A DNA stretch of 64,000 bases from Bacillus pumilus (lineage in GTDB: Bacteria; Bacillota; Bacilli; Bacillales; Bacillaceae), in contig NZ_CP046128.1 in the NCBI RefSeq assembly GCF_038738535.1, forward strand, positions 2,852,001 to 2,916,000, read 5' to 3'. The position numbers were made by a program, and so were the translations under genes. Numbering within the stretch: the first letter of the stretch is position 1; each line of letters begins with the position of its first letter. The notes under the pieces were generated by a model. That model made no database searches. It saw only the letters and a list, made by a program, of their open reading frames with translations, and was not told where the DNA came from. Positions 33,468 to 42,683 of this stretch are shown in pieces.

Positions 33468-34522
33468 AGATGCGTCCCTCCTCTATATTTACGGATGAGG
33501 ATGATGCCGAATACAGGGGCACCAATTAACGCAGTAATGATGCCAATCGGTAATTCAGTCGGTTCAATGATCGTACGGGATAACACATCTGCTAAAACGA
33601 GAAAGGAAGCGCCGTTCAGCATAGACAAAGGCAGGAGGTGCCGGTGGTCTGTGATGGCTAAGAGGCGAATAAAATGCGGAATCACAAGTCCCACAAATCC
33701 GATCGTCCCTGACACCGCTACCGCACTACCAGTCAGAATCGAGCCAGCAAGCAGCACTATATATTTGCTCCTTCTCACATGAACACCTAATAGCTTTGCC
33801 TTCTCCTCGCCATACGTCATGACATTCAAATCTCGTCCCATCAGCATTAATGCAAAGGTCCCGACAAGAAAGAAAGGAAGGAAAAGCGCAATATAGCGCC
33901 AGCCCCTCATGGACACACTGCCGAGTAGCCAATGAATAATCTCTTTTAGATCATCACCTGTTAAAGCAATCATCAATGATATAAGCGCACCCAAAAAAGA
34001 GCTGAAAATCACCCCTGTTAAAATTAAAGAAGAGATGCTCATCCCCCGATGAACAAGACGCGCAAAAAAGAGGACGAGACATAGGGTCACAAGCGCTGTT
34101 GCCATACTGAAAAAAGGCAGTGTGAAACTGCCGAGCAAAGGGAGCTGCAAGCTGAAAAATAGTGTGGCGACGGCTCCAACTGATGCCCCTTGAGATACAC
34201 CCAGCGTATATGGGTCAGCAAGGGGATTTTTTAATAAACCTTGAAAGGCTGCACCTGATAACGACAGCGCTGCTCCGACTAGTGCCGCTAATATCACTCT
34301 CGGCAGCCGGATATTCATCATAATATTGCGATCAATTGAATCTATTGTGCCAATCTGCACCCCGAATAGTTCATGAACAAATATACGGAGAATAGAAGGA
34401 ATGGGAATCCCTAAGCTTCCAAAGGAGATTCCCATTCCAATGCTCACCACAAGAAGTAAAACACTTAGTGTGTATGCGATGATGAATTTATTTGAACGTG
34501 TCAGGATAGATGCTTTTCGCAA
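33464..34522 (-). CDS. yvrB: YvrB (BtuC), cobalamin ABC transporter permease
   Basis: FecCD/BtuC-type permease of about 352 aa with around ten membrane helices. Family motifs RLPRVILAALVGAALSLSGAAFQGLLKNPLADPYTLGVSQGA and GTIGFVGLVIPHFIR are present. TTG at 34522, 9 nt after AAGGAG, is the likely start; an earlier TTG at 34540 has no such site. Either start lies inside the end of yvrC, so expression is coupled. Confidence 0.92.
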   Translation of the reverse strand: MRKASILTRSNKFIIAYTLSVLLLVVSIGMGISFGSLGIPIPSILRIFVHELFGVQIGTIDSIDRNIMMNIRLPRVILAALVGAALSLSGAAFQGLLKNPLADPYTLGVSQGASVGAVATLFFSLQLPLLGSFTLPFFSMATALVTLCLVLFFARLVHRGMSISSLILTGVIFSSFLGALISLMIALTGDDLKEIIHWLLGSVSMRGWRYIALFLPFFLVGTFALMLMGRDLNVMTYGEEKAKLLGVHVRRSKYIVLLAGSILTGSAVAVSGTIGFVGLVIPHFIRLLAITDHRHLLPLSMLNGASFLVLADVLSRTIIEPTELPIGIITALIGAPVFGIILIRKYRGGTHL

Positions 34523-35438
34523 GAGCCTCGACTCCTTCAACCAATCGCGGTCCCGGTCTTGATGCGAGATCCGTATTCAATTGAAAGACTTGTTTTTCCT
34601 TCACTGCTTTGATCGCATTCCAGCCGTCTCTCTTTTTCAGATCAGCTAAGCTGGAACCATCAATTGTGACGATCACATCAGGATTTCGTTTGATAATCGC
34701 TTCTTCTGTCATTTGCACCCAGCCAGTTTGATCGCCAGCAGCATTTTTCGCATGGATAACAGAAAGCATTTCGTCCATAAATGTATTTGTACCTGTTGTA
34801 TAGATTTCAGGCGCACCTGATACTTCGACAAAGACTGTTTTTTGTTCGTCTTTGGAGATCGCCTCTGCTTGTTTCTTGATGTCATTCAATTTTGTTTTCA
34901 TCTCATCTACAAGCTTTGTTGATGCTTCTTTTACACCTGTTGCTTCACCGATCATATTGATCGATTTGTACACATCCTTAAAGGAGGTGGCATCATTTAC
35001 AGTCAGTACTTGAATTCCTGCATCTTCAAGCTGTTTAAATCCATCTTTTGATCCCATCTGCGATGCATGAGCTAATACTAGATCAGGCTTTAAGGAAATG
35101 ACCTTCTCGACATTGAATTCAAGTCCGCCAATCTTCTCTACCTTTTCAACTTCCTTTGGATAATTGTCAAAATCTGATCGTCCAACCATTTTATCGCCAA
35201 GACCAAGCGCATAGGCAACCTCTGTATTACTTGGAATTAATGAAACAATACGCTTAGGCTGCTCTTTGATTTCGACTGTTTTACCAGCTGCATCTTTAAT
35301 CGAGACAGGAAATGCCGCAGCCGCTGTTTCGTTATTTTGTGAACTCTTTGCTTTATGATCTGTCTCAGCACCTGTACATCCTGCTAAAACACCCATCACA
35401 AGCAATAGCGATAGCCAAATGGCCGTTAACTTTTTCAT
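34488..35438 (-). CDS. yvrC: YvrC (BtuF), cobalamin-binding lipoprotein
   Basis: Substrate-binding lipoprotein of the B12 importer, 316 aa. Signal MKKLTAIWLSLLLVMGVLAG with lipobox Cys21, then the BtuF/FecB fold (PKRIVSLIPSNTEVAYALGLGDKMVG). ATG after AGGGGGTTCATTC. First gene of the unit. Its leader has a promoter at 35509-35537 but no cobalamin riboswitch, unlike B. subtilis. Confidence 0.92.
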   Translation of the reverse strand: MKKLTAIWLSLLLVMGVLAGCTGAETDHKAKSSQNNETAAAAFPVSIKDAAGKTVEIKEQPKRIVSLIPSNTEVAYALGLGDKMVGRSDFDNYPKEVEKVEKIGGLEFNVEKVISLKPDLVLAHASQMGSKDGFKQLEDAGIQVLTVNDATSFKDVYKSINMIGEATGVKEASTKLVDEMKTKLNDIKKQAEAISKDEQKTVFVEVSGAPEIYTTGTNTFMDEMLSVIHAKNAAGDQTGWVQMTEEAIIKRNPDVIVTIDGSSLADLKKRDGWNAIKAVKEKQVFQLNTDLASRPGPRLVEGVEALAKSIYPDTFK

Positions 35439-35465
35439 GAATGAACCCCCTGGTTTATGTACTGC

Positions 35466-35537
35466 TTGACGACATCTCTTCCGTCAATTCTTTTCTAATT
35501 TCGGGAATATTATACTACAGTGCAGATAGGTTGTATA
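35466..35537 (-). promoter_or_regulatory. yvrC promoter and short leader hairpin
   Basis: On the minus strand, TATACA (35537-35532) and TATAAT (35514-35509) are 17 bp apart. The leader of about 65 nt contains a small hairpin TTGACG/CGTCAA (35466-35471 with 35482-35487). No B12-box is present. Confidence 0.55.
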
Positions 35538-35573
35538 TGTGATTTCTAAAAGCGTCTTTTTCGTTCTTACTAA

Positions 35574-35607
35574 AAGAAAAACAGCCTCCGAAAAGACTGT
35601 TTTTCAC
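35574..35607 (-). terminator. Terminator of the galacturonate operon
   Basis: AAAAACAG/CTGTTTTT stem with T-run on the minus strand, just downstream of the GH28 gene. Confidence 0.8.
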
Positions 35608-35614
35608 TCATCTA

Positions 35615-37003
35615 TCAATTGATTTGTTCCCCATTGATGACGACTTTCTGAAAAGAAGGAGATACTGCATGCTCCAAAGAAAGTGGATACGTCACATGAT
35701 CTATGACACAATTTTTCATATTGAAGTGTGTAACGGGGGAATGTGAGTAGGCGGCTATTTTCACACCATATCGTCCGCCGCTGCTTTTCAATCCTTCTAC
35801 TTCAATATGACGCACAACAGGACGATGTGGACCCGCATCCCCTTCCTCATACATCATGTCGATACAGACCACTTCATGCTTTAAGCTTTTGACTGTGTTG
35901 TTTTTAAAGTAAATATGTTCAATGGTACCGCCTCTGACAGAGTTGGTTTTAATACGCAGTGCCCGGTCAAGGTTCGGACTATCCATTACATTATTCTCTG
36001 CATATACATACCTGACCCCGCCAGAGATTTCACTCCCGATCGTCACTCCGCCGTGTCCATCACGCATCTCATTTCTACGAATGACAATGTTTTCAGATGA
36101 AACCCCTATTCTCCGCCCGTCCTCGTTTCTGCCAGATTTGATGGCAATACAATCGTCTCCATTATCAAAATAACAATCTTCAATGAGCACATTCCGGCAA
36201 GACTCCGGATTAACACCATCTGTATTTGGTCCATGCCCGATGATATGGACTCCACGGACGATGACATTTTCACTTAGCACAGGATGAATTTGCCACATCG
36301 GTGAATCCTTCACTGTCACTCCTTCAATGAGAACTTGCTGGCATTGGTAGGGCTGGATAAAGCTTGACCTTAAATAATGGCCTTCTCCAAACACTCTTTC
36401 TTCTACTGGTATCCTCTTTTCAGCCATTTCAAATAGAAGCTGCCGATCCCGGTCCTGAGACGGCTGGCCATTCGTGCCATACTTCCAAGGCCACCAATGA
36501 TGTTCATCCCCTCTGCCATCAAGCGTTCCAGCTCCTGTGATGGCGATATTTTCTGCATGGTGTGCATAAATGAGAGGTGAATAATTATAAAGCTCAATCC
36601 CTTCATATCTTGTCAGTACAATCGGCAGATAATCCTTTGGATCTTGGCTGAATGCCACATAGGCTTTCTCATGCAAATGCAGCTCTACATGACTCTTCAA
36701 TTCTAGAGCACCTGTCACAAACGTCCCTTCTGGAATCAGCACACGTCCCCCTTTCAAACGGTGCGCATCATCAATCGCAGACTGGATAGCATCTGTTGAA
36801 AGCTCTATCCCTTTCCCATCTGCACCATAATGAACCACATTAAATTCACGATCAGGGAACAGCGGCGCTTTTATCTGCTTTAACACTTGATCGATTCCGT
36901 TTGCTTTTTTGTCTTTCTTCTCTTGCCTTGCTAAACGCGTGAGTCCGATTCCTGTGAGTACCGTTCCTGCTGTGATATACATCAAATCCCGCATTTTAAA
37001 CAC
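35615..37003 (-). CDS. Glycoside hydrolase family 28 (polygalacturonase-like)
   Basis: A 462-aa right-handed beta-helix enzyme that hydrolyses galacturonan or galacturonides. The GH28 catalytic signature is visible: HIIGHGPNTDGVNPESC (NTD), then NGDDCIAIKSG (DD), then RDGHGGVTIGSE (GHG) and ALRIKTN (RIK). The N-terminus MFKMRDLMYITAGTVLTGIGLTRLARQ is a short hydrophobic stretch, more like a membrane anchor than a cleavable signal, so the enzyme may stay with the cell and act on oligomers. GTG at 37003, 8 nt after GGGGG. Last gene of the uxa block, 20 bases after uxaA. Confidence 0.88.
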   Translation of the reverse strand: MFKMRDLMYITAGTVLTGIGLTRLARQEKKDKKANGIDQVLKQIKAPLFPDREFNVVHYGADGKGIELSTDAIQSAIDDAHRLKGGRVLIPEGTFVTGALELKSHVELHLHEKAYVAFSQDPKDYLPIVLTRYEGIELYNYSPLIYAHHAENIAITGAGTLDGRGDEHHWWPWKYGTNGQPSQDRDRQLLFEMAEKRIPVEERVFGEGHYLRSSFIQPYQCQQVLIEGVTVKDSPMWQIHPVLSENVIVRGVHIIGHGPNTDGVNPESCRNVLIEDCYFDNGDDCIAIKSGRNEDGRRIGVSSENIVIRRNEMRDGHGGVTIGSEISGGVRYVYAENNVMDSPNLDRALRIKTNSVRGGTIEHIYFKNNTVKSLKHEVVCIDMMYEEGDAGPHRPVVRHIEVEGLKSSGGRYGVKIAAYSHSPVTHFNMKNCVIDHVTYPLSLEHAVSPSFQKVVINGEQIN

Positions 37004-37023
37004 GTTCTCATCCCCCAGTCGCC

Positions 37024-38517
37024 TTAAAGTGTGACACCTGTTTTGAAAATAGCCAGCTCTCTAAAATTGTTTTTTTCATGATTTAATAGCTTTCCGCTCG
37101 CCACATCAATGACAGTTGAAATGAATTTTTCTAATACAACATCTTCTGGTACATCTTCAAGCAGTTCTCCCGCATTAAAGTCAATCCAGTGCTTTTTTGT
37201 TTCATATAAGGCTGTATTCGTCGAGACTTTCATTGTAGGGACAAACGTACCAAATGGTGTCCCTCTGCCTGTTGTAAAAAGGACCAACTGACAGCCGGAA
37301 GCAGCAAGTGCGGATGAAGCAACCAAATCATTACCTGGCGCACTTAATAAATTCAGGCCCTTTCGCTTCAGCAATTCCCCGTATCTCAATACATCTTGAA
37401 TTTCAGAAGTCCCTGCTTTTTGTGTACAGCCGAGAGATTTATCCTCTAATGTCGAAATTCCACCAGCTTTATTTCCCGGGGAAGGATTTTCATATACTGG
37501 CTGTCGATGATCCATGAAGTATTGTTTAAAGTCATTGATCATTTGCACAATATTGTCGAAAGTCGCTTCTGATTCCGCTCTCTCCATTAAAATCGTTTCA
37601 GCTCCAAACATCTCGGGCACTTCTGTTAACACTGTCGTGCCGTCTTGAGCAACAATAAAATCGGACAGCCTTCCTAAAAGCGGATTTGCGGTAATGCCGG
37701 AGAATCCATCTGATCCTCCGCACTTCAAGCCGATTTTCAGCTCAGATAACGGGATCTCTTCACGGTGATCTTCTTTCGCCGCATCATAAATTTCCTTGAG
37801 TAAAGCGACTCCCGTCTCAATCTCATCTCCTACTTCTTGGCTTCTTAAAAATTTCACTCTCTCACGGTCATATTCACCTAATGTGGACTGAAAATCTTCA
37901 ATATCATTATTTTCACAACCAAGTCCAAGGACGAGCACCCCTCCAGCGTTAGGATGCTTCACGGCATTTTGTAAAATGGTTTTTGTATTTTCATGATCGT
38001 CCCCAAGCTGGGAGCATCCATAATTGTGCTTTAATACGAGAGCTGTTTCAAACGGATGGATGTTTCCGCCCATTTCAGCGGTGAATATTTGGATGATTTG
38101 ATCGGCAATGCCATTCACGCATCCAACGGTTGGGACAATCCAAAGCTCATTGCGAATCCCGCTTTCCCCATTTTTTCGTTTATATCCTTTAAATGTAAGA
38201 TTCGTTTTTTCATAGGGGTTGTCTGTGAATGAAGGCTCGTATTCGTAATCGAGCTTTCCTGATAGATTGGTTTTGATATTATGCGTATGCACCCATTCTC
38301 CAGCAGAAATAGCAGTCGTTGCATGCCCAATGGGGTAGCCATATTTCATGATATTCTCTCTTTGCTTGATATCAGCCAAAGCAAACTTATGACCTTTGGG
38401 AACGTTCTCTTTTAAGACAACAGAGTGTCCTTGATGGCGCAGCTCATCCCCTTGCTCAAGCACTTTTAAAGCAATACCGACATTATCTGAAGGGTGAATC
38501 ACAATAAAATCTTTCAT
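37024..38517 (-). CDS. uxaA: UxaA, altronate dehydratase
   Basis: Dehydrates D-altronate to 2-keto-3-deoxygluconate in galacturonate breakdown, 497 aa. The small N-terminal SAF-like domain (residues 1-90, ALKVLEQGDELRHQGHSVVL) precedes the large domain with GYKRKNGESGIRNELWIVPTVGCVN, KHNYGCSQLGDDHENT and LKCGGSDGFSGITANP, the latter holding metal-ligand Cys and His residues. Starts within the uxaB stop (4-base overlap). Confidence 0.95.
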   Translation of the reverse strand: MKDFIVIHPSDNVGIALKVLEQGDELRHQGHSVVLKENVPKGHKFALADIKQRENIMKYGYPIGHATTAISAGEWVHTHNIKTNLSGKLDYEYEPSFTDNPYEKTNLTFKGYKRKNGESGIRNELWIVPTVGCVNGIADQIIQIFTAEMGGNIHPFETALVLKHNYGCSQLGDDHENTKTILQNAVKHPNAGGVLVLGLGCENNDIEDFQSTLGEYDRERVKFLRSQEVGDEIETGVALLKEIYDAAKEDHREEIPLSELKIGLKCGGSDGFSGITANPLLGRLSDFIVAQDGTTVLTEVPEMFGAETILMERAESEATFDNIVQMINDFKQYFMDHRQPVYENPSPGNKAGGISTLEDKSLGCTQKAGTSEIQDVLRYGELLKRKGLNLLSAPGNDLVASSALAASGCQLVLFTTGRGTPFGTFVPTMKVSTNTALYETKKHWIDFNAGELLEDVPEDVVLEKFISTVIDVASGKLLNHEKNNFRELAIFKTGVTL

Positions 38518-39971
38518 GCCTTCTCCCCCTGACTTTCATATTGATGATGCAGCATTCGTTGAACAGCCGCTCTCATCCCTTGCTCCTGTATGAAGGTAAG
38601 CTGATCAGCTACAGCGTGACTCAAATCATCTACATCCGTTAAATTTCTCCCCCATAATGGCTCACATGATAGAATCCTGGCTGCGATCGCTTCATTGGAT
38701 TGGTTCTCCCCTTCCCAGGCTTCCTTCATGAATGCCATTACTGTCTCATCATCCTTTATCCTTTCTGCATATGCTCTGTAAAAATAAATGAGACTGCTGA
38801 GTGAAAACACGAGTTTCATTGGCAGCTGTTTCTTTTGCTCAACATAATCAAGCAATGACGGAAGAACTCGGGTTCGGAACTTGGATATACCATTGAGCGC
38901 AATATCGAGCAATTGATGCTTCACAAATGGATTGCAAAAACGATCCCAAACCGATTGTGTATAAAGAAGAAGCTCATCTTGAGAGAGCTCAAGCCCTGGC
39001 AGTACTTCCTCCTCCAGCATACGCCGGATGAACGGACCAACATGCTTGTCATCCACAGCTTCTTTTACAGTTTCTATACCACATGAGTAAGCGATTGGCA
39101 CCATTGCTGTATGTGCACCATTTAAAATTCGTACCTTGCTCATGCGATAAGGCGCAATATCTTCTACAAAAAGGACATTTAATCCTGCTTTTTGAAAGGG
39201 AAGCTCTTTTTGTACGAAGGCAGGTGCTTCAATAACAAAGAGGTGATAATATTCTGCCGTGACAAGCAACTCGTCGATATACCCATCTTCCTTTTGGACA
39301 ATTTCAGCTGCTTCCTTAGAAAACCCAGGAACAATCCGATCCACAAGCGTATTACAAAACGTGTTGGCTTCCTTGATCCATGTGATAAACGCAGGCGGCA
39401 GGTTCCACTCAGCTGCCATGTCTATCACATATTCCTTCAAGCGGTCACCGTTAAGTTCGACCAGTTCACATGGAAGGATGATCAGCCCTTTTTGTTCATC
39501 TCCAGTAAATGCTTTAAACCGGTGATATAAGAACGCCGTCAGCTTTCCTGGAAAACTGGCTTGCGGTCGATCCTCCAAGCGATCCTCCTTTCTGAGCATA
39601 AGTCCTGCCTCTGTCGTGTTTGAGAAGACAAAGCGGAGATCGGGGTTTTCAGCTACGTATAAAAAACCATCGTAATCCGTATACGTACTGATTCCTCTGC
39701 TGATCGATTGAATGATCATGCGCTCATTCATTTCTTGCTGGTCATGATAGCCCTGTATACATAAAGTATATAAGCCATCTTGTTCATTTAAAGCCGCAAC
39801 GGATCCTTTTCGCGGAGGAACAACAACAGCTCTTCCTTTAAAATCTGTGCAGTCGTTCAGCTTCTGGATGTGCCAATTAATAAATCCTCGCATAAAATTC
39901 CCTTCACCAATCTGTAAAATCGTTTCCGGATATTCAGGCACAGGGTACATGGCTTTTGATAAACGTTTCAA
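38514..39971 (-). CDS. uxaB: UxaB, tagaturonate reductase (altronate oxidoreductase)
   Basis: NADH-dependent reduction of D-tagaturonate to D-altronate; 485 aa, long-chain mannitol dehydrogenase family. Features: VLQIGEGNFMRGFINWHIQKLN-type cofactor region near the N-terminus and KVRILNGAHTAMVPIAYSCG with the catalytic Lys and His. ATG at 39971 (LKRLSKAMYP...) is preferred to the upstream frame to 40010; GAGGGGAATCC lies before it. Between exuR and uxaA. Confidence 0.93.
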   Translation of the reverse strand: MKRLSKAMYPVPEYPETILQIGEGNFMRGFINWHIQKLNDCTDFKGRAVVVPPRKGSVAALNEQDGLYTLCIQGYHDQQEMNERMIIQSISRGISTYTDYDGFLYVAENPDLRFVFSNTTEAGLMLRKEDRLEDRPQASFPGKLTAFLYHRFKAFTGDEQKGLIILPCELVELNGDRLKEYVIDMAAEWNLPPAFITWIKEANTFCNTLVDRIVPGFSKEAAEIVQKEDGYIDELLVTAEYYHLFVIEAPAFVQKELPFQKAGLNVLFVEDIAPYRMSKVRILNGAHTAMVPIAYSCGIETVKEAVDDKHVGPFIRRMLEEEVLPGLELSQDELLLYTQSVWDRFCNPFVKHQLLDIALNGISKFRTRVLPSLLDYVEQKKQLPMKLVFSLSSLIYFYRAYAERIKDDETVMAFMKEAWEGENQSNEAIAARILSCEPLWGRNLTDVDDLSHAVADQLTFIQEQGMRAAVQRMLHHQYESQGEKA

Positions 39972-40030
39972 ATGGATTCCCCTCTCTTCGTGATATGCAC
40001 ACGTGAACATTTATCTTTAAAAGGTGCTGA

Positions 40031-41041
40031 TTACTGCACCTTTTTGACTGAATCTCTGATCATCAGCTCTGTGTGGACATAGATTTTTTCCATATGATCT
40101 TCTTCCTGCTCTTCACCGTTTATGACTGATAGGATGGCTTCTGCTCCAAGTGCACACATTTTTTCGATAGGCTTTTTTACCGTTGTCAGTGCAGGCGTGG
40201 TGTAGGATGAGAATGCTATATCATCAAAACCGATAATAGAGATATCACCTGGACACGTCTTGCCTTTTGCATATAAAGCATTCATCGCACCAATGGCCAT
40301 GTCATCGTTAGAGCAAAAAAGCGCTGTTGGCGGATGATCAAGGGTCAGCAGGGATTCCATTGATTCATAGCCGCTTTTCATGTGGTAGTCACCTGTGATC
40401 ATATATTCTTTCTTCATAGGAATATGGTGATCAATTAACGCTTGGAGAAAGCCGGCTTTTCTCTCCTGAGTCGATTTAAAGCCTTCTTTTCCTTCAATGA
40501 TGGCGATTTGATGATGGCCTTGCTGAATGAAATAGTGCGCTGCCTGATATGCTCCTTGACTATCATCTGCTAATATATTCATCACTTCATTACTTTCTAC
40601 ACGGCGATTCAGCACAATGATTGGAATGCCCTGTTTCTTGACATGATGGATAAACGCTTCATCGTGCTCGCTTTGACTCATAAGCAAAATGCCATCGTAG
40701 CGCTGTTTATGAATGGTTGTGTAATCGTGAAAGTCGTCAATTCCCCTTACAAACAGATTATAATGCTCAGTCATCACGCTATTGACGCCCTTTAACGCAT
40801 CTACAAAGAAGCTTGAAGATGTGCCTTCTGTTAAACTCGTAAAAAACAGACCGATTGTAAACGATTTTTGTGATACAAGGCCTCTGGCATGGACATTCGG
40901 TGAATAATTCAGCTGTTTTGCAATCGACAAAATCTTTTGTTTTGTCTTCTCTTTAATAAAAGGACTATTATTCAAAGCCCTTGATACCGTAGTATGAGAG
41001 ACGTTTGCCAATTTTGCTATGTCTTTAATTGTGACTGTCAT
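40031..41041 (-). CDS. exuR: ExuR, LacI-family repressor of galacturonate genes
   Basis: Repressor of 336 aa. N-terminal LacI HTH (MTVTIKDIAKLANVSHTTVSRALNN), then the hinge helix and a periplasmic-binding-like effector domain (IGLFFTSLTEGTSSSFFVDAL, CSNDDMAIGAMNALYAKG). Very similar throughout to B. subtilis ExuR as I recall it. ATG at 41041 is preferred to 41071. It lies inside the operon it is expected to control, between uxaC and uxaB, and the palindromes at 42584-42620 are its likely operators. Confidence 0.92.
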   Translation of the reverse strand: MTVTIKDIAKLANVSHTTVSRALNNSPFIKEKTKQKILSIAKQLNYSPNVHARGLVSQKSFTIGLFFTSLTEGTSSSFFVDALKGVNSVMTEHYNLFVRGIDDFHDYTTIHKQRYDGILLMSQSEHDEAFIHHVKKQGIPIIVLNRRVESNEVMNILADDSQGAYQAAHYFIQQGHHQIAIIEGKEGFKSTQERKAGFLQALIDHHIPMKKEYMITGDYHMKSGYESMESLLTLDHPPTALFCSNDDMAIGAMNALYAKGKTCPGDISIIGFDDIAFSSYTTPALTTVKKPIEKMCALGAEAILSVINGEEQEEDHMEKIYVHTELMIRDSVKKVQ

Positions 41042-41109
41042 GCTATTCCGCCTTTTATGATTTTTTTCCATCTTATCATAAAACCGCTTTCATTTTCTTA
41101 CCTTTTTCC

Positions 41110-42546
41110 TCATGTGATTTTACTTTGATGCTGGAGCTGCTTTGCCCGGTCAAATTGAAAATATTGCTTGGCATTTTCATAGCTGATTCCTTTCACGATC
41201 CCCCCTAACAGCTCAAGGTCATAGGGGACTTCTCCTTTTTCTACCCAATCTCCGATGATATCACAAAGCAGTCTTCGGAAATATTCATGCCTTGTATACG
41301 ACAAAAAGCTTCGTGAATCAGTCAGCATCCCGATGAAACGGCTGATCAGTCCAATACTGGAAAGAGCCATCATCTGCTCTGTCATTCCTTGCTTCGTATC
41401 ATTAAACCACCAGGCTGTGCCGTGCTGCATCTTCCCCGGTGTCTTCCCGTCTTGAAAGCTTCCAGCCAATGTTGATATCACCACATTGTCCCTAGGATTC
41501 AAGGAATAGAGAATGGTGTTTGGCAAAGCATCTTCTTGTTCTAAACGATCTAATATTCGGCAAAGCGGCTTTGCAATGTCCTCATCATTCATCGCATCAT
41601 ACCCCGTATCTGGTCCGAGCCGCTCAAACATTTTTGTATTGTTGTTTCTAAGCGCATTGATATGAAGCTGCATCGCCCAGCCACGCTCACAGTATGCCTG
41701 ACCTAGCATAATGAATGTCTCTGTTTTAAACTTGATCTTCTCTTCTTCCGTCAATGGATGACCAGACATTCTTTTATGAAAGATGGTCTCCACTTCTTCT
41801 TCTGTCGTTTCTTCATATGTCATTTCATTTATAGCATGATCTGAGATCAAACAGCCGTGTTCATGGAAGAAATCAATTCTTGCACGGAGTGCTTTTAAGA
41901 AGTCTTGGTAGGATTGTATTGGAGTAGCTGAAACCTCTGCCAGCTCGTGAACATATTTTGCAAACAGATCATTCGCTATATCGAGTGCTTTATCAGGTCG
42001 AAACCCTGGGAGCACTTGTACAGAGAATTCCTCTTCCCGCAGTTTTTGATGATAGTGAAGCGAATCGACCGGATCATCTGTTGTCACAACGGTTTCAACG
42101 TTTGATTTCACAATGAAGTCCCTCGCACCAAATCCCTCTCCTTGCAGCTTTTCATTGACTTTCCGCCAAATAATGTCTGCGTTTTTTTCGTTTAATAGGT
42201 CTTCGGCTTCAAAATATCGTCTCAGCTCTAGATGAGTCCAGTGATAGAGTGGATTTCCAATGGTCATGGGTACGGTCTTCGCCCACGCCAAAAATTTCTC
42301 ATGATCTGATGCATCCCCCGTAATGTGCGTTTCAGGGATGCCATTTGCTCTCATGGCACGCCATTTGTAATGATCTCCATAAAGCCATGCTTCGGTGATA
42401 TTTTGGAAGGTTTTATTTTCATAGATGTCTTTAGGACTTAAATGACAATGGTAATCTATAATTGGAAGGTCCTTTGCAAACTCATAGTAAAGCTTTTCCG
42501 CCGTTGGACTGTTTAGTAAAAACTGCTCATCTAAAAAGGCTCTCAT
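41110..42546 (-). CDS. uxaC: UxaC, uronate isomerase
   Basis: Isomerises D-galacturonate to tagaturonate and D-glucuronate to fructuronate; 478 aa, amidohydrolase fold. The metal-binding PIIDYHCHLSPKDI is near residue 30, and LMGNPLYHWTHLELRRYF-type and MQLHINALRNNNTKMF segments are typical. ATG at 42546 follows GGGGGAG. First gene of the uxa operon. Confidence 0.95.
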   Translation of the reverse strand: MRAFLDEQFLLNSPTAEKLYYEFAKDLPIIDYHCHLSPKDIYENKTFQNITEAWLYGDHYKWRAMRANGIPETHITGDASDHEKFLAWAKTVPMTIGNPLYHWTHLELRRYFEAEDLLNEKNADIIWRKVNEKLQGEGFGARDFIVKSNVETVVTTDDPVDSLHYHQKLREEEFSVQVLPGFRPDKALDIANDLFAKYVHELAEVSATPIQSYQDFLKALRARIDFFHEHGCLISDHAINEMTYEETTEEEVETIFHKRMSGHPLTEEEKIKFKTETFIMLGQAYCERGWAMQLHINALRNNNTKMFERLGPDTGYDAMNDEDIAKPLCRILDRLEQEDALPNTILYSLNPRDNVVISTLAGSFQDGKTPGKMQHGTAWWFNDTKQGMTEQMMALSSIGLISRFIGMLTDSRSFLSYTRHEYFRRLLCDIIGDWVEKGEVPYDLELLGGIVKGISYENAKQYFQFDRAKQLQHQSKIT

Positions 42547-42583
42547 CAAACTCCCCCATCCCTCTTATCGTATGAAAAATAAT

Positions 42584-42620
42584 TTGTTCACGTTAACAAT
42601 TTAATTGTAATCGTTTACAA
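42584..42620. promoter_or_regulatory. Paired LacI-type operators upstream of uxaC
   Basis: Two 16-bp palindromes, TTGTTCACGTTAACAA (42584-42599) and TTGTAATCGTTTACAA (42605-42620), begin exactly 21 bp apart, two helical turns. The second also meets every position of the CcpA cre consensus WTGNAANCGNWWNCAW. ExuR and/or CcpA binding is inferred. Confidence 0.65.
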
Positions 42621-42644
42621 AGTTGATTTCAATCCTAAAACAGG

Positions 42645-42681
42645 AAAAAACGATCTCCTTAAGAAAGGAAAATCGTTTTTT
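42645..42681 (-). terminator. Terminator of yvrG/yvrH
   Basis: AAAAAACGAT/ATCGTTTTTT stem with T-run on the minus strand, 3 bases after the yvrG stop. Confidence 0.8.
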
Positions 42682-42683
42682 GC

